DNA of 14,312 nt. Origin: DATIGJ01 sp035644155. Its GTDB lineage: Bacteria; Patescibacteriota; Microgenomatia; Levybacterales; UBA12049. How positions within the stretch are numbered: position 1 is the stretch's first letter; each line of letters opens with the position of its first letter. Positions 6,808 through 12,857 of this stretch are shown here, in pieces. The notes beneath the pieces were generated by a model that was not told the origin of the DNA, made no database searches, and was given only the letters and a program-made list of their open reading frames with translations. A program made the translations under genes and the position numbers. The stretch lies in contig DASQPC010000053.1 of assembly GCA_035644155.1 (NCBI GenBank), forward strand, positions 1-14,312, written 5' to 3'.

Positions 6808-6850
6808 ATCCTAAGGTATGTGCCCAAAACACATACGTTAGGATTTTTTT
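6808..6850 (+). promoter_or_regulatory. Terminator-like hairpin in the 5' leader, directly before a start codon
   Basis: ATCCTAAGGTATGTG (6808-6822) can pair with CACATACGTTAGGAT (6830-6844) with one internal G-G mismatch, a 7-nt loop (CCCAAAA) and a run of seven T's ending at 6850 or so. It has the form of an intrinsic terminator, but begins only a few bases after the predicted transcript start and ends at the ATG. It could be an attenuator or a 5' stabilising hairpin. The AGGA at its 3' foot is placed to serve as Shine-Dalgarno (seven T's before ATG), so folding would also hide the ribosome site. No leader peptide or alternative pairing partner is visible. Confidence 0.7.
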
Positions 6851-7405
6851 ATGAAAAAGATTGTACTTATACTTGCAATTTTTGCTTGTATATCTACGTT
6901 ATTCGCCCCACAAGCCTCCGCAAAAACCTCAGCACCCTCTGCGACACTTATTTCTCCTTCTGATATGCCTATCAAGGAGCAAGATAAACGTGCTCAAATA
7001 CTCAAAAGCTATTTAGAAGGTTATAATTCACCTTTGGCGCCTTTTGCCAAAGATATGATTGAGGAAGCTGATAAGAATAATCTTGACTGGAAGCTTGTTC
7101 CTGCTATTGCTGGTGTCGAGTCTTACTTTGGTCAACAAATACCTCCTTACTCATTTAACGGCTGGGGTTTTGGAATCTATGGAAACAATGTAAGACGATT
7201 TGGTTCATGGAAAGAAGGAATTACTGTCGTCTCTGAATCACTTCGTCAAGATTATATGAATAAGTGGGGAGCAAAGGATATTAATGAAATTGGTGCTCTT
7301 TACGCAGCAAGTCCAACGTGGGCATATAAAGTGCAGCACTTTATGGACGAACTTGATCAGGCACAGACAACTACTGCAACTAATACTCTTTCAATCTCTT
7401 TATAA
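6851..7405 (+). CDS. Exported lysozyme-fold protein (glucosaminidase/transglycosylase-like)
   Basis: This 184-residue protein starts with a classic signal peptide: MKK, a hydrophobic core (4-19), and AQASA-like QASA at 21-24 with likely cleavage after A24. The mature domain (about 47-170) mirrors the upstream gene: YNSPLAPFAKDMI (58-70), DWKLVPAIAGVESY (79-92) with E90 in the catalytic-glutamate position, and FNGWGFGIYG (102-111). The cysteines of the paralogue are absent. The pair probably arose by tandem duplication and then diverged, one copy staying membrane-anchored and one being released or trimmed. The protein probably remodels cell wall, or acts on neighbours' walls; substrate is unknown. 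Expression should be strong from the consensus promoter, subject to the hairpin in the leader. Confidence 0.85.
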   Translation: MKKIVLILAIFACISTLFAPQASAKTSAPSATLISPSDMPIKEQDKRAQILKSYLEGYNSPLAPFAKDMIEEADKNNLDWKLVPAIAGVESYFGQQIPPYSFNGWGFGIYGNNVRRFGSWKEGITVVSESLRQDYMNKWGAKDINEIGALYAASPTWAYKVQHFMDELDQAQTTTATNTLSISL

Positions 7406-7417
7406 TTTTAGTATAAT
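7389..7417 (+). promoter_or_regulatory. Probable promoter of tRNA-Leu(TAG) and tig
   Basis: TATAAT at 7412-7417 with TTTCAA at 7389-7394 (17-nt spacing). The -10 is perfect and the -35 weak; it overlaps the end of the preceding gene. Another TATAAT is at 7401-7406. Start would be near 7424, 25 nt before the tRNA. Confidence 0.5.
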
Positions 7418-7448
7418 CAATATATTCAAGGGCAGAAGAACCTAAGAA

Positions 7449-7531
7449 GCGGACGTGGCGAAATGGCAGACGCGCAAGGTTTAGGATCTTGTAGCCGTAA
7501 GGCTGTGGGGGTTCAAGTCCTCTCGTCCGCA
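7449..7531 (+). tRNA. tRNA-Leu(TAG)
   Basis: Acceptor halves GCGGACG (7449-7455) and CGTCCGC (7524-7530) pair fully, with discriminator A at 7531 and no encoded CCA. The anticodon stem CAAGG/TCTTG encloses TTTAGGA, so the anticodon is TAG. A long variable arm marks it as leucine. It ends 20 bp before the trigger factor start with no terminator between, so tRNA and tig are probably co-transcribed and separated by processing. Confidence 0.93.
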
Positions 7532-7551
7532 CTCATGCGGATAATAAATGT

Positions 7552-8382
7552 ATGACAAAATCAATACTTGAAAGACAAAAAGACGGTACCATTAAGGTAA
7601 CAATTACTCTTCCACACGCTGAAGTCGCAACAACACGGACGGAAGTCGTCAATCAATTAGCCCAACAAGCCAATATTCCTGGATTCCGCAAAGGAAAAGC
7701 TCCAGAAAAGCTCGTTGAAGGCAAACTCAATGAAGAACAAGTCCGAGAAGAAATCCTGAAAAAACTTATTCCTCAGGCATATACAACAGCTGTTCAAGAA
7801 CATAACCTCAAGCCGATTATGAACCCTAAATTGCATGTTGAGAAAATTGAAGAGGGTACCGATTGGGTCTTTCATGCATTTACCTGTGAATTGCCTACGA
7901 TAGATTTAAGCAAATACAAAGAAGCTGTACAAAAGGTAACAGCAAAGGGCAAGATTGTTGTTCCCGGAAAAGAAGAACAAAAACCAAGTATGGATGAAAT
8001 TGTGCAAGCTGTCATTGAAAATACCACAGTACAAGTTCCGGGTATTTTGGTCGAACAGGAGACTGATAGGCTAATTGCGCAACTGCTTGAGGATATTAAG
8101 AAACTTGGCCTGAGCCTTGATCAATATCTCGCAACAACCAAAAAATCGCCTCAAGATCTCCGTGGTGAATACGCTATGCGTGCCCAAAACGATATCAAGC
8201 TTGAATTTGTTCTCCAGAAAATCGCTGAAGAGGAAAAAATTGCTGTTGACGCGAAAGAAATCGATGAAGCTATCGCAAAAGCTAAAAACCCCGCAGAAAA
8301 GCAGAATCTTGAGGCTAATCGATACCTTCTTGCAGGTATTTTGAGGCAGCAGAAAACACTTGATTTTTTAATGAATTTGTGA
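7552..8382 (+). CDS. tig: Trigger factor, short form lacking the PPIase domain
   Basis: Trigger factor is the ribosome-bound chaperone that meets new chains at the exit tunnel. The N-terminal ribosome-binding domain (about 1-115) carries the signature GFRKGKAP (44-51), followed by EILKKLIPQAYTTAVQEHNLKPI, typical of this domain. The middle FKBP-like PPIase domain is absent: at about 125-145 a short basic linker leads straight into the helical C-terminal domain (VPGILVEQETDRLIAQLLEDIKKLGLSLDQYL, and so on). At 276 residues it is well below the usual 430-450. PPIase-less forms are known, and short ones fit a reduced genome. The start is the ATG at 7552; an out-of-frame ATG lies four bases earlier (7548). 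It follows tRNA-Leu(TAG) and is probably read from that promoter. Confidence 0.88.
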   Translation: MTKSILERQKDGTIKVTITLPHAEVATTRTEVVNQLAQQANIPGFRKGKAPEKLVEGKLNEEQVREEILKKLIPQAYTTAVQEHNLKPIMNPKLHVEKIEEGTDWVFHAFTCELPTIDLSKYKEAVQKVTAKGKIVVPGKEEQKPSMDEIVQAVIENTTVQVPGILVEQETDRLIAQLLEDIKKLGLSLDQYLATTKKSPQDLRGEYAMRAQNDIKLEFVLQKIAEEEKIAVDAKEIDEAIAKAKNPAEKQNLEANRYLLAGILRQQKTLDFLMNL

Positions 8383-8388
8383 TAGAGT
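8360..8388 (+). promoter_or_regulatory. Promoter inside the end of tig for the next gene
   Basis: TTGATT (8360-8365), 17 nt, TAGAGT (8383-8388). The -10 ends nine bases before the ATG at 8398, which would give an essentially leaderless transcript. Confidence 0.5.
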
Positions 8389-8397
8389 GCCTCTGAT

Positions 8398-9099
8398 ATG
8401 GCAGCTAAAAAACATATTGGAAGAGCTGTACGTAATTCACACGAGACAGAACAAGCTAATTTCTCCAGAAACGTAAAAGCCAGCGTTGAAACAGCAAAAA
8501 CGCAACTCGCAGATGGATGGGGTTCTGACTTTTTAAGTCAGTTCCTTGGTCTTAAATCTGAGAACAAAGGACATTTTTCTCCAGAACAACCGTTATCTGA
8601 AAAAACGAATGGTCCAATATCTCTTTTTGATGCTTCAAAACATGGTAAACATGAAAACAGCAAAAAACATGGCGTGGCTGAAAAACAGAGTAGAGGAGAA
8701 GGACAGAAAGACGCAGCTATTCATTATAGTAAAGAAGTTGCTGATACGACAAAAGTTTCTCGACAAGAATTAAGAGAAATGAATGGAAGAGTTCAAGAGA
8801 TTATGGCTGAGTTAAAAAAACTTGTACTTACATCCCGTGTTCTCCAAGTAGAATTTTCAGATGTCACCACGCAACAAACTCCCACCAAGGTTGGACAATA
8901 TGATGTCAATTTTTTGGAATTTGTTCTTAATACGGTTCGTGAAGCTCGAAAGAAAGTTCAAGACTCTGGTATGTGGTTAAATGCTGTCAAAGGAAAAGGT
9001 GGCAAAAAAAGATGGGGCAATAAAGAAAGAAAAGACTGGTTTGGAAATACAAGCAGATCAATGTCAAACGAAAGTGTTGTAGCCAACCAAACAGGCTGA
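8398..9099 (+). CDS. DUF5660-like protein of unknown function
   Basis: This 233-residue protein has a charged, probably disordered N-terminal half (about 1-110, with GHFSPEQPLSEK and lysine/histidine-rich stretches) and a conserved-looking C-terminal domain (about 118-233). The latter contains ELKKLVLTSRVLQVEFSDVTTQ, GQYDVNFLEFVLNTVREARKKVQDSGMWL and the ending SNESVVANQTG. That pattern matches my memory of DUF5660, a family seen mainly in CPR genomes; this is recognition from memory, not a search. No enzymatic motif, membrane segment or signal peptide is visible, and the high charge suggests a cytoplasmic protein that may bind nucleic acid or ribosomes. It follows tig by 15 bp and may be partly co-expressed with it. 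Confidence 0.7.
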   Translation: MAAKKHIGRAVRNSHETEQANFSRNVKASVETAKTQLADGWGSDFLSQFLGLKSENKGHFSPEQPLSEKTNGPISLFDASKHGKHENSKKHGVAEKQSRGEGQKDAAIHYSKEVADTTKVSRQELREMNGRVQEIMAELKKLVLTSRVLQVEFSDVTTQQTPTKVGQYDVNFLEFVLNTVREARKKVQDSGMWLNAVKGKGGKKRWGNKERKDWFGNTSRSMSNESVVANQTG

Positions 9100-9112
9100 T
9101 CTAAAATCCTCA

Positions 9113-9142
9113 TTGACTAATACGAAACCCTTCTGTTAGAAT
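9113..9142 (+). promoter_or_regulatory. Promoter of attenuator unit 1
   Basis: TTGACT (9113-9118), 18 nt, TAGAAT (9137-9142). The first ATG downstream (9158) is the leader peptide start, 15 nt after the -10. Confidence 0.7.
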
Positions 9143-9157
9143 CTTTTTATACATACT

Positions 9158-9202
9158 ATGAAATTTTCAGTTATTAACATTCTCCTTCTTATTACCCACT
9201 AG
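9158..9202 (+). CDS. Leader peptide 1 (MKFSVINILLLITH)
   Basis: A 14-codon ORF starts at the first AUG of the predicted transcript and ends with TAG, directly followed by GGCGGG. Nine of the 13 residues after Met are Val, Ile, Leu or Phe, or hungry-codon candidates of the ILLLI run (CTC CTT CTT), with Thr-His before the stop. There is no Shine-Dalgarno and only about 9 nt of 5' UTR. Units 2 and 3 have the same layout, which is the main reason to believe it is translated. Role inferred: ribosome position on this ORF decides the fold of the downstream attenuator. Confidence 0.65.
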   Translation: MKFSVINILLLITH

Positions 9203-9258
9203 GGCGGGAGGATAATGTTGCATTGAAAACTCACCCGCCAAGATAGGCGGGTTTTTTT
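9203..9258 (+). terminator. Attenuator 1: competing antiterminator and intrinsic terminator
   Basis: Segment A GGCGGG (9203-9208), segment B CCCGCC (9234-9239) and segment C GGCGGG (9246-9251) followed by T7 (9252-9258). B can pair with A (antiterminator) or with C (terminator, 6-nt loop). Between A and B, AATG (9214-9217) and CATT (9221-9224) form an inner hairpin. A begins at the base after the leader stop codon, so a ribosome at the stop would cover it and let the terminator form; a ribosome held earlier would leave A free. The next gene starts eight bases after the T tract. Confidence 0.8.
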
Positions 9259-9265
9259 ATGTCAT

Positions 9266-11080
9266 ATGAGATACGAAACAGAACCTAAAATAAGAGAAAC
9301 AGATAAGGTAGGAGTACGTGCTACTCACGAAACCAAAGGTGCTTCAGGATTACACGATACTGAAAAATTGCAGCTACAGACATTAAGAGAAGCGCTTCCA
9401 CAGCAAGTTAATGTGATAGGAATACTTGGAAAAACAGGAATAGTCGTAACAAGTGAAAAAGGAGAGGTTATCGGTGCAGTTCGAGGACCTCAAACCATTT
9501 CTCAACATCACGCCGATCAAGGTGAATATATACATGTTACATTTGGAGGAGAACAGACAGCAAAACATATTGAAAAAAGCACCTTACGTAAATTTGGGAC
9601 AGAAAAAGCAGCGGAAATTGCCAAAAACTTAACAGAAGCAGCTAAAGGCAGTATCCACCTACCTTATTTTGCTTCAAGAAGAGGATCAGAAATAGAATCA
9701 TATAGAGTGAGAGTAAACCATGCAGATGGCAAAGCATCAATTGTAAAAGCACCTTATGAGAACCAAGAAGAATTAGTACGAGGAATGGAAGAAGCTGCGT
9801 TAGATCCTGCTGACACAATTGAGGAAGGTATGATAGACAGAGCAAAGCATGTTATTCAATCCAGTGGAGATCCTGATGAATTTCTGCTTAACACAGCAGT
9901 ACCTATCGTTGGCACGGCAAATGATGAGGGGCTCAAAATGAATAATGGAAAGTATAAAGAGTATGTAGGAGAGGTCGCTTCAAAATTGAAAACACGTATG
10001 GGACGTTTTGATGAATACGGTGGACAAGTAGCTGACTTTGTTGCTGAAAAAATGGGCTATCGCAATCTTGAGACAATGGTAAAAGAAGAACCAACGATGG
10101 CCTATTGGTTTAATGCGGCAGGACATCATAGTGTAAGTTTACCTCATATTAAACAAGATCAAGAAGGATATATTGTCCCGACAGAAATAGCTATTGCAGC
10201 AGCTGATGTAGCAGCATCAGATATGGGAAAAATTGCAGAACTTTTGATGTATTCTTCACCTCTTATCTTAGGTGAAGCCCCTTCTATTAATACTCCAGAA
10301 GGTCCAAAGAAGCCACTTGATTATCGGGACTTGTATCGCCATCTTATGGGAACAACCTTCCCGGGAGATTTAATTAGAGATCCACAAACACTCTATGATC
10401 GAATGAAAAAAGGAATCATTGATGAAGAAACTCATACGCTGGATCGATCCGCTTTTCGTACAACAATGCCTGATGGACAAGTTTTCTCTTCGTGTCATGG
10501 GCCTGTACGATTAAGACATGTTGCTCCTCGTAATGGTGAGCCAATTAGTAGAATAGAAACAACAGGTCCAGGCTCAAGCTTTTCGCTCCTCGATGAATAT
10601 GCTCGAGATGTTTTGCTGGATGTATTTAATTTAGCGGCATTTGAGGCAGTTGCAAACCGTTCTCATCCTGCCGATTATTTTAAAGATAAATATCCAACCT
10701 TGACTATTAGTAGTAATAGAATGGATATTGGTAGAGGATACAATCTAAACGGCCCGAGTGATCTTATTGCAGGAAAAGCTATTGAAGAATGTCTTACTTT
10801 TCTTAACGAAATGGCAGATAAGTATCCACCTTTTGCAAAAAATATCTCAATTGCTCAAAACCGTATAGCAAACTTGCGACAAGAAGCAACGGCAGTAAAC
10901 TTTGATGAATATGCGCAGGATCCTGTTGGTCCAGTTAGTCAAGTTATACAAATTATGCATCATCGTGGCTATACACCTGCAAAGATAGCTCAAGATGTTG
11001 CAAATTATGAATTAAAAATGGCGAAAGCTTTAATAGCAACTCATGGTGATGCTGAGCCTTTAATTCATGGACTAAAGTAA
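9266..11080 (+). CDS. 604-residue protein, possibly a distant carboxylate-amine (glutamate-cysteine) ligase relative
   Basis: I do not recognise this protein with confidence. It has no signal peptide or membrane segment. Residues about 1-120 look like a separate small domain. The C-terminal half shows short blocks reminiscent of the glutamate-cysteine ligase/glutamine-synthetase fold: AAGHHSVSLPH, then LLMYSSPLILGEAP with DYRDLYRHLM, then PVRLRHVAPRNGEPISRIETT, in an order like the SSP..G....R and R..R....IE blocks of GCS2 enzymes. That would imply ATP-dependent joining of an amine to a carboxylate, but the match is weak and rests on memory. The start is ATG 9266; an ATG at 9259 is out of frame and ends after nine codons. 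It is the sole gene behind attenuator 1 and shares that control with a 109-aa protein and the M20 operon. Confidence 0.8.
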   Translation: MRYETEPKIRETDKVGVRATHETKGASGLHDTEKLQLQTLREALPQQVNVIGILGKTGIVVTSEKGEVIGAVRGPQTISQHHADQGEYIHVTFGGEQTAKHIEKSTLRKFGTEKAAEIAKNLTEAAKGSIHLPYFASRRGSEIESYRVRVNHADGKASIVKAPYENQEELVRGMEEAALDPADTIEEGMIDRAKHVIQSSGDPDEFLLNTAVPIVGTANDEGLKMNNGKYKEYVGEVASKLKTRMGRFDEYGGQVADFVAEKMGYRNLETMVKEEPTMAYWFNAAGHHSVSLPHIKQDQEGYIVPTEIAIAAADVAASDMGKIAELLMYSSPLILGEAPSINTPEGPKKPLDYRDLYRHLMGTTFPGDLIRDPQTLYDRMKKGIIDEETHTLDRSAFRTTMPDGQVFSSCHGPVRLRHVAPRNGEPISRIETTGPGSSFSLLDEYARDVLLDVFNLAAFEAVANRSHPADYFKDKYPTLTISSNRMDIGRGYNLNGPSDLIAGKAIEECLTFLNEMADKYPPFAKNISIAQNRIANLRQEATAVNFDEYAQDPVGPVSQVIQIMHHRGYTPAKIAQDVANYELKMAKALIATHGDAEPLIHGLK

Positions 11081-11124
11081 TAAATTATATAAACCCTGTC
11101 AGGTTCATGTCAGTGAAATAGTCC

Positions 11125-11152
11125 TTTACAAACATTTAAAAAAGTCTATAAT
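11125..11152 (+). promoter_or_regulatory. Promoter of attenuator unit 2
   Basis: TTTACA (11125-11130), 16 nt, TATAAT (11147-11152). The leader ATG follows at 11165, 12 nt after the -10. Confidence 0.72.
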
Positions 11153-11164
11153 CAATTTATTACT

Positions 11165-11209
11165 ATGCAATGTAAACACATGCTTAATCTTTTTATTATT
11201 ACCCCCTAA
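11165..11209 (+). CDS. Leader peptide 2 (MQCKHMLNLFIITP)
   Basis: A 14-codon ORF starting at the first AUG after the promoter, with the stop TAA one base before the GGCGGG block. It ends LFII-Thr-Pro, parallel to LLLI-Thr-His in unit 1; both units use ATT ACC C-C stop. A second in-frame ATG at 11180 is possible but less likely given the -10 to ATG spacing shared by the three units. No Shine-Dalgarno. Confidence 0.63.
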   Translation: MQCKHMLNLFIITP

Positions 11210-11210
11210 A

Positions 11211-11266
11211 GGCGGGAGCATTTGTGCTTAAAAGTTACCCGCCAAAAAAAAGAGGCGGGTTTTTTT
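11211..11266 (+). terminator. Attenuator 2: competing antiterminator and intrinsic terminator
   Basis: A GGCGGG (11211-11216), B CCCGCC (11238-11243), C GGCGGG (11254-11259) and T7 (11260-11266). The inner hairpin between A and B is AGCA (11217-11220), loop TTTG, TGCT (11225-11228), different in sequence from unit 1 but again paired. B-C loop 10 nt. The gene start follows five bases after the T's. Confidence 0.8.
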
Positions 11267-11271
11267 ATTTT

Positions 11272-11601
11272 ATGAATACACAAAATCAACAATTATTACG
11301 AATAGACGCAAAAGAACTTGTGCAACAGACACGAAAATTCTTACAAGGATTAACATCTACCAGTAATCCAGTAGGCGTTGTTTTAAAAACAGAAAACGAC
11401 AATCAAAACTATAATTATGTTGTCGCATATGAGCAAGATGAGTTTATTATTGTCATGCCAAATGGCACTGATGAAACTGCCAAACTATATGGCAATTGGG
11501 ATGAAGCACTTATTTGTATCCAGAGAGCAGTGAATGGACAAGAAAATGCAGCACAGAAAACCCAAATTGTTTTGACACAATATAGCAAAAACGTAGATTA
11601 A
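11272..11601 (+). CDS. Small cytoplasmic protein of unknown function behind attenuator 2
   Basis: This is a 109-residue protein that I do not recognise. A longer reading from GTG 11224 is possible in the same frame, but that start lies inside the attenuator and would translate its A-rich loop and terminator stem, so ATG 11272 is preferred. Predicted layout: helix (about 8-25), beta hairpins around VGVVLKTEN, YNYVVAYEQDEFIIVMPNG, then a helix WDEALICIQRAVNG. This looks like one small alpha/beta domain. No signal peptide, membrane segment or catalytic motif. It forms its own transcription unit between two others with the same kind of leader, so it probably works with, or regulates, the same process as the 604-aa protein and the M20 enzymes. 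Confidence 0.75.
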   Translation: MNTQNQQLLRIDAKELVQQTRKFLQGLTSTSNPVGVVLKTENDNQNYNYVVAYEQDEFIIVMPNGTDETAKLYGNWDEALICIQRAVNGQENAAQKTQIVLTQYSKNVD

Positions 11602-11621
11602 GTTTTTGGAGAGAGTAATAC

Positions 11622-11650
11622 TTGCATTTAGAAAAGGTTGTCTTTATAAT
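11622..11650 (+). promoter_or_regulatory. Promoter of attenuator unit 3 and the M20 operon
   Basis: TTGCAT (11622-11627), 17 nt, TATAAT (11645-11650). Leader ATG at 11663, 12 nt after the -10, the same as in unit 2. Confidence 0.72.
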
Positions 11651-11662
11651 AAAAATTATCTT

Positions 11663-11716
11663 ATGAATTCATTTTTGAAAATAAAAAATCTTATTCATGT
11701 TATTCTTACCGTCTGA
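11663..11716 (+). CDS. Leader peptide 3 (MNSFLKIKNLIHVILTV)
   Basis: A 17-codon ORF at the first AUG of the predicted transcript, stop TGA immediately before GGCGG. Its C-terminal half LIHVILTV again packs Ile, Leu and Val codons and keeps Thr (ACC) as the penultimate residue, as in leaders 1 and 2. The three leaders use three different stop codons (TAG, TAA, TGA), so no single release factor is implied. Confidence 0.65.
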   Translation: MNSFLKIKNLIHVILTV

Positions 11717-11767
11717 GGCGGAGGTTTTATTATACAAAAACCAGCCGCCAATAGAGGCGGTTTTTTT
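11717..11767 (+). terminator. Attenuator 3: competing antiterminator and intrinsic terminator
   Basis: A GGCGG (11717-11721), B CCGCC (11745-11749), C GGCGG (11756-11760) and T7 (11761-11767). The inner hairpin is GGTTTT (11723-11728) with AAAACC (11737-11742), loop 8 nt, stacking on the A:B stem to give 11 bp in total. The terminator loop is 6 nt and the M20 start lies six bases after the T's. Here the GC blocks are one base shorter in all three segments at once, as expected if pairing is what is conserved. Confidence 0.82.
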
Positions 11768-11773
11768 ATTGTT

Positions 11774-12856
11774 ATGAACGATGCTATTTTGAAACTGACA
11801 AAACAACTTATGAAGATTTCCTCAACAAAGGATGATGCTGAGGCGCTTTCCGCGGCTTTAGATATAGTAAAAAAAGAACTACAAGGATACTATCCAATTG
11901 AAGAATATGAAAGTCAAGGTATTAAAAGTTTACTGATCCATAATACGACACATCGAACGAAACATTTTAAAATCATTCTTAATGCACATGTTGATGTCGT
12001 CACTGGAACAAAAAAACAATTTTCTCCTCTTGAAAAAGATGGTAAGCTTTATGGAAGAGGCTCATATGACATGAAAGCTGCAACTGCTGTCATGGTAATA
12101 CTCTTTAAACAACTTGCAAAAAAGATTTCTTATCCTCTTGCACTTCAAGTGGTAACTGATGAAGAAACTGGAGGACTCAATGGGACACATTATCAAGTCA
12201 AAGAGGGATTACGTGGTGATTTTGTGATAACAGGAGATTGTGGTTCAAATTTAAATATTGTCAATCAAGCAAAAGGAATCATGTGGCTCAAATTGCACTC
12301 ATCAGGTCGCAAAGCACATGGAGCCTATCTTTGGCGAGGAGATAATGCTTTATGGAAATTACATCACGCACTGGCAGCTTTACATAAAATTTTTCCTGTA
12401 CCGTCTGAAGAAAAATGGGTAACTACTATGAACTTAGCAAAGATAGAAACAGACAATAATGCTTTTAATCACGTTCCAGAAGGTGCGACAGCATACTTAG
12501 ATTTTCGTTTTATCGCTAAAGATGAAAAAAATATTATGGCAAAAATAATAAAAGCAATTTCTCCAGATATCGAAATAGAAATAATGTTTTGCAACCCTCC
12601 TGAATACGTTGCGCCTGATAATGACTACCTCAAACGACTTGGAGAAATGGGGAAAAAAGTTATTGGAGAAGAGCCACAACTCATCGCTGCACATGCTCCA
12701 TCAGATATACGACACTATAACGAAGTGGGCTGTGTTGGCGTAGGCTTTGGACCAAAAGGTGCTTATCAACATGCAGATGATGAATGGGTTGATATTAAAA
12801 GCCTAGAAGAGTATTATTATATTCTAGAGAGGTTTTTATTATCTCTAGAAAAATAA
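11774..12856 (+). CDS. M20 family metallopeptidase/deacylase (ArgE/DapE/CPG2-like), copy 1
   Basis: This 360-residue cytoplasmic enzyme should hydrolyse an amide bond with two metal ions, usually zinc. Ligands and catalytic residues can be placed: H72 and D74 in AHVDVV (71-76), D99 in YDMKAA (98-103), the E130-E131 pair in TDEETGG (128-134), D155 in TGDCGSN, and H333 in AYQHADDEWV. The dimerisation (lid) domain spans about 168-270 and has the usual AHGAYLW block at 181-187. The family covers dipeptidases, carboxypeptidases, acetylornithine deacetylase and succinyl-diaminopimelate desuccinylase; the substrate cannot be chosen from sequence. It is the first gene of a tandem operon behind attenuator 3, with the next copy starting two bases after its stop. 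Confidence 0.9.
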   Translation: MNDAILKLTKQLMKISSTKDDAEALSAALDIVKKELQGYYPIEEYESQGIKSLLIHNTTHRTKHFKIILNAHVDVVTGTKKQFSPLEKDGKLYGRGSYDMKAATAVMVILFKQLAKKISYPLALQVVTDEETGGLNGTHYQVKEGLRGDFVITGDCGSNLNIVNQAKGIMWLKLHSSGRKAHGAYLWRGDNALWKLHHALAALHKIFPVPSEEKWVTTMNLAKIETDNNAFNHVPEGATAYLDFRFIAKDEKNIMAKIIKAISPDIEIEIMFCNPPEYVAPDNDYLKRLGEMGKKVIGEEPQLIAAHAPSDIRHYNEVGCVGVGFGPKGAYQHADDEWVDIKSLEEYYYILERFLLSLEK

Positions 12857-12857
12857 G

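Noticed and set aside
9215..9226. Mini-ORF ATG TTG CAT TGA after a GGGAGG stretch in attenuator 1
   Set aside because: The GGGAGG looks like a Shine-Dalgarno, but the ORF is three codons long and has no counterpart in units 2 and 3; the bases are better explained by the inner hairpin.
9259..9288. ATG at 9259 right after the T tract
   Set aside because: Its frame ends after nine codons; the 604-aa frame starts at 9266.
11224..11271. N-terminal extension of the 109-aa protein from a GTG start
   Set aside because: The added 16 codons would be the attenuator loop and terminator stem; the in-frame ATG at 11272 matches the start position of the other two regulated genes.
9113..11774. T-box or metabolite riboswitch as explanation of the three leaders
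   Set aside because: The leaders are too short, lack a T-box sequence or specifier loop, and each has an ORF ending exactly at the first pairing segment, which favours ribosome-based control.
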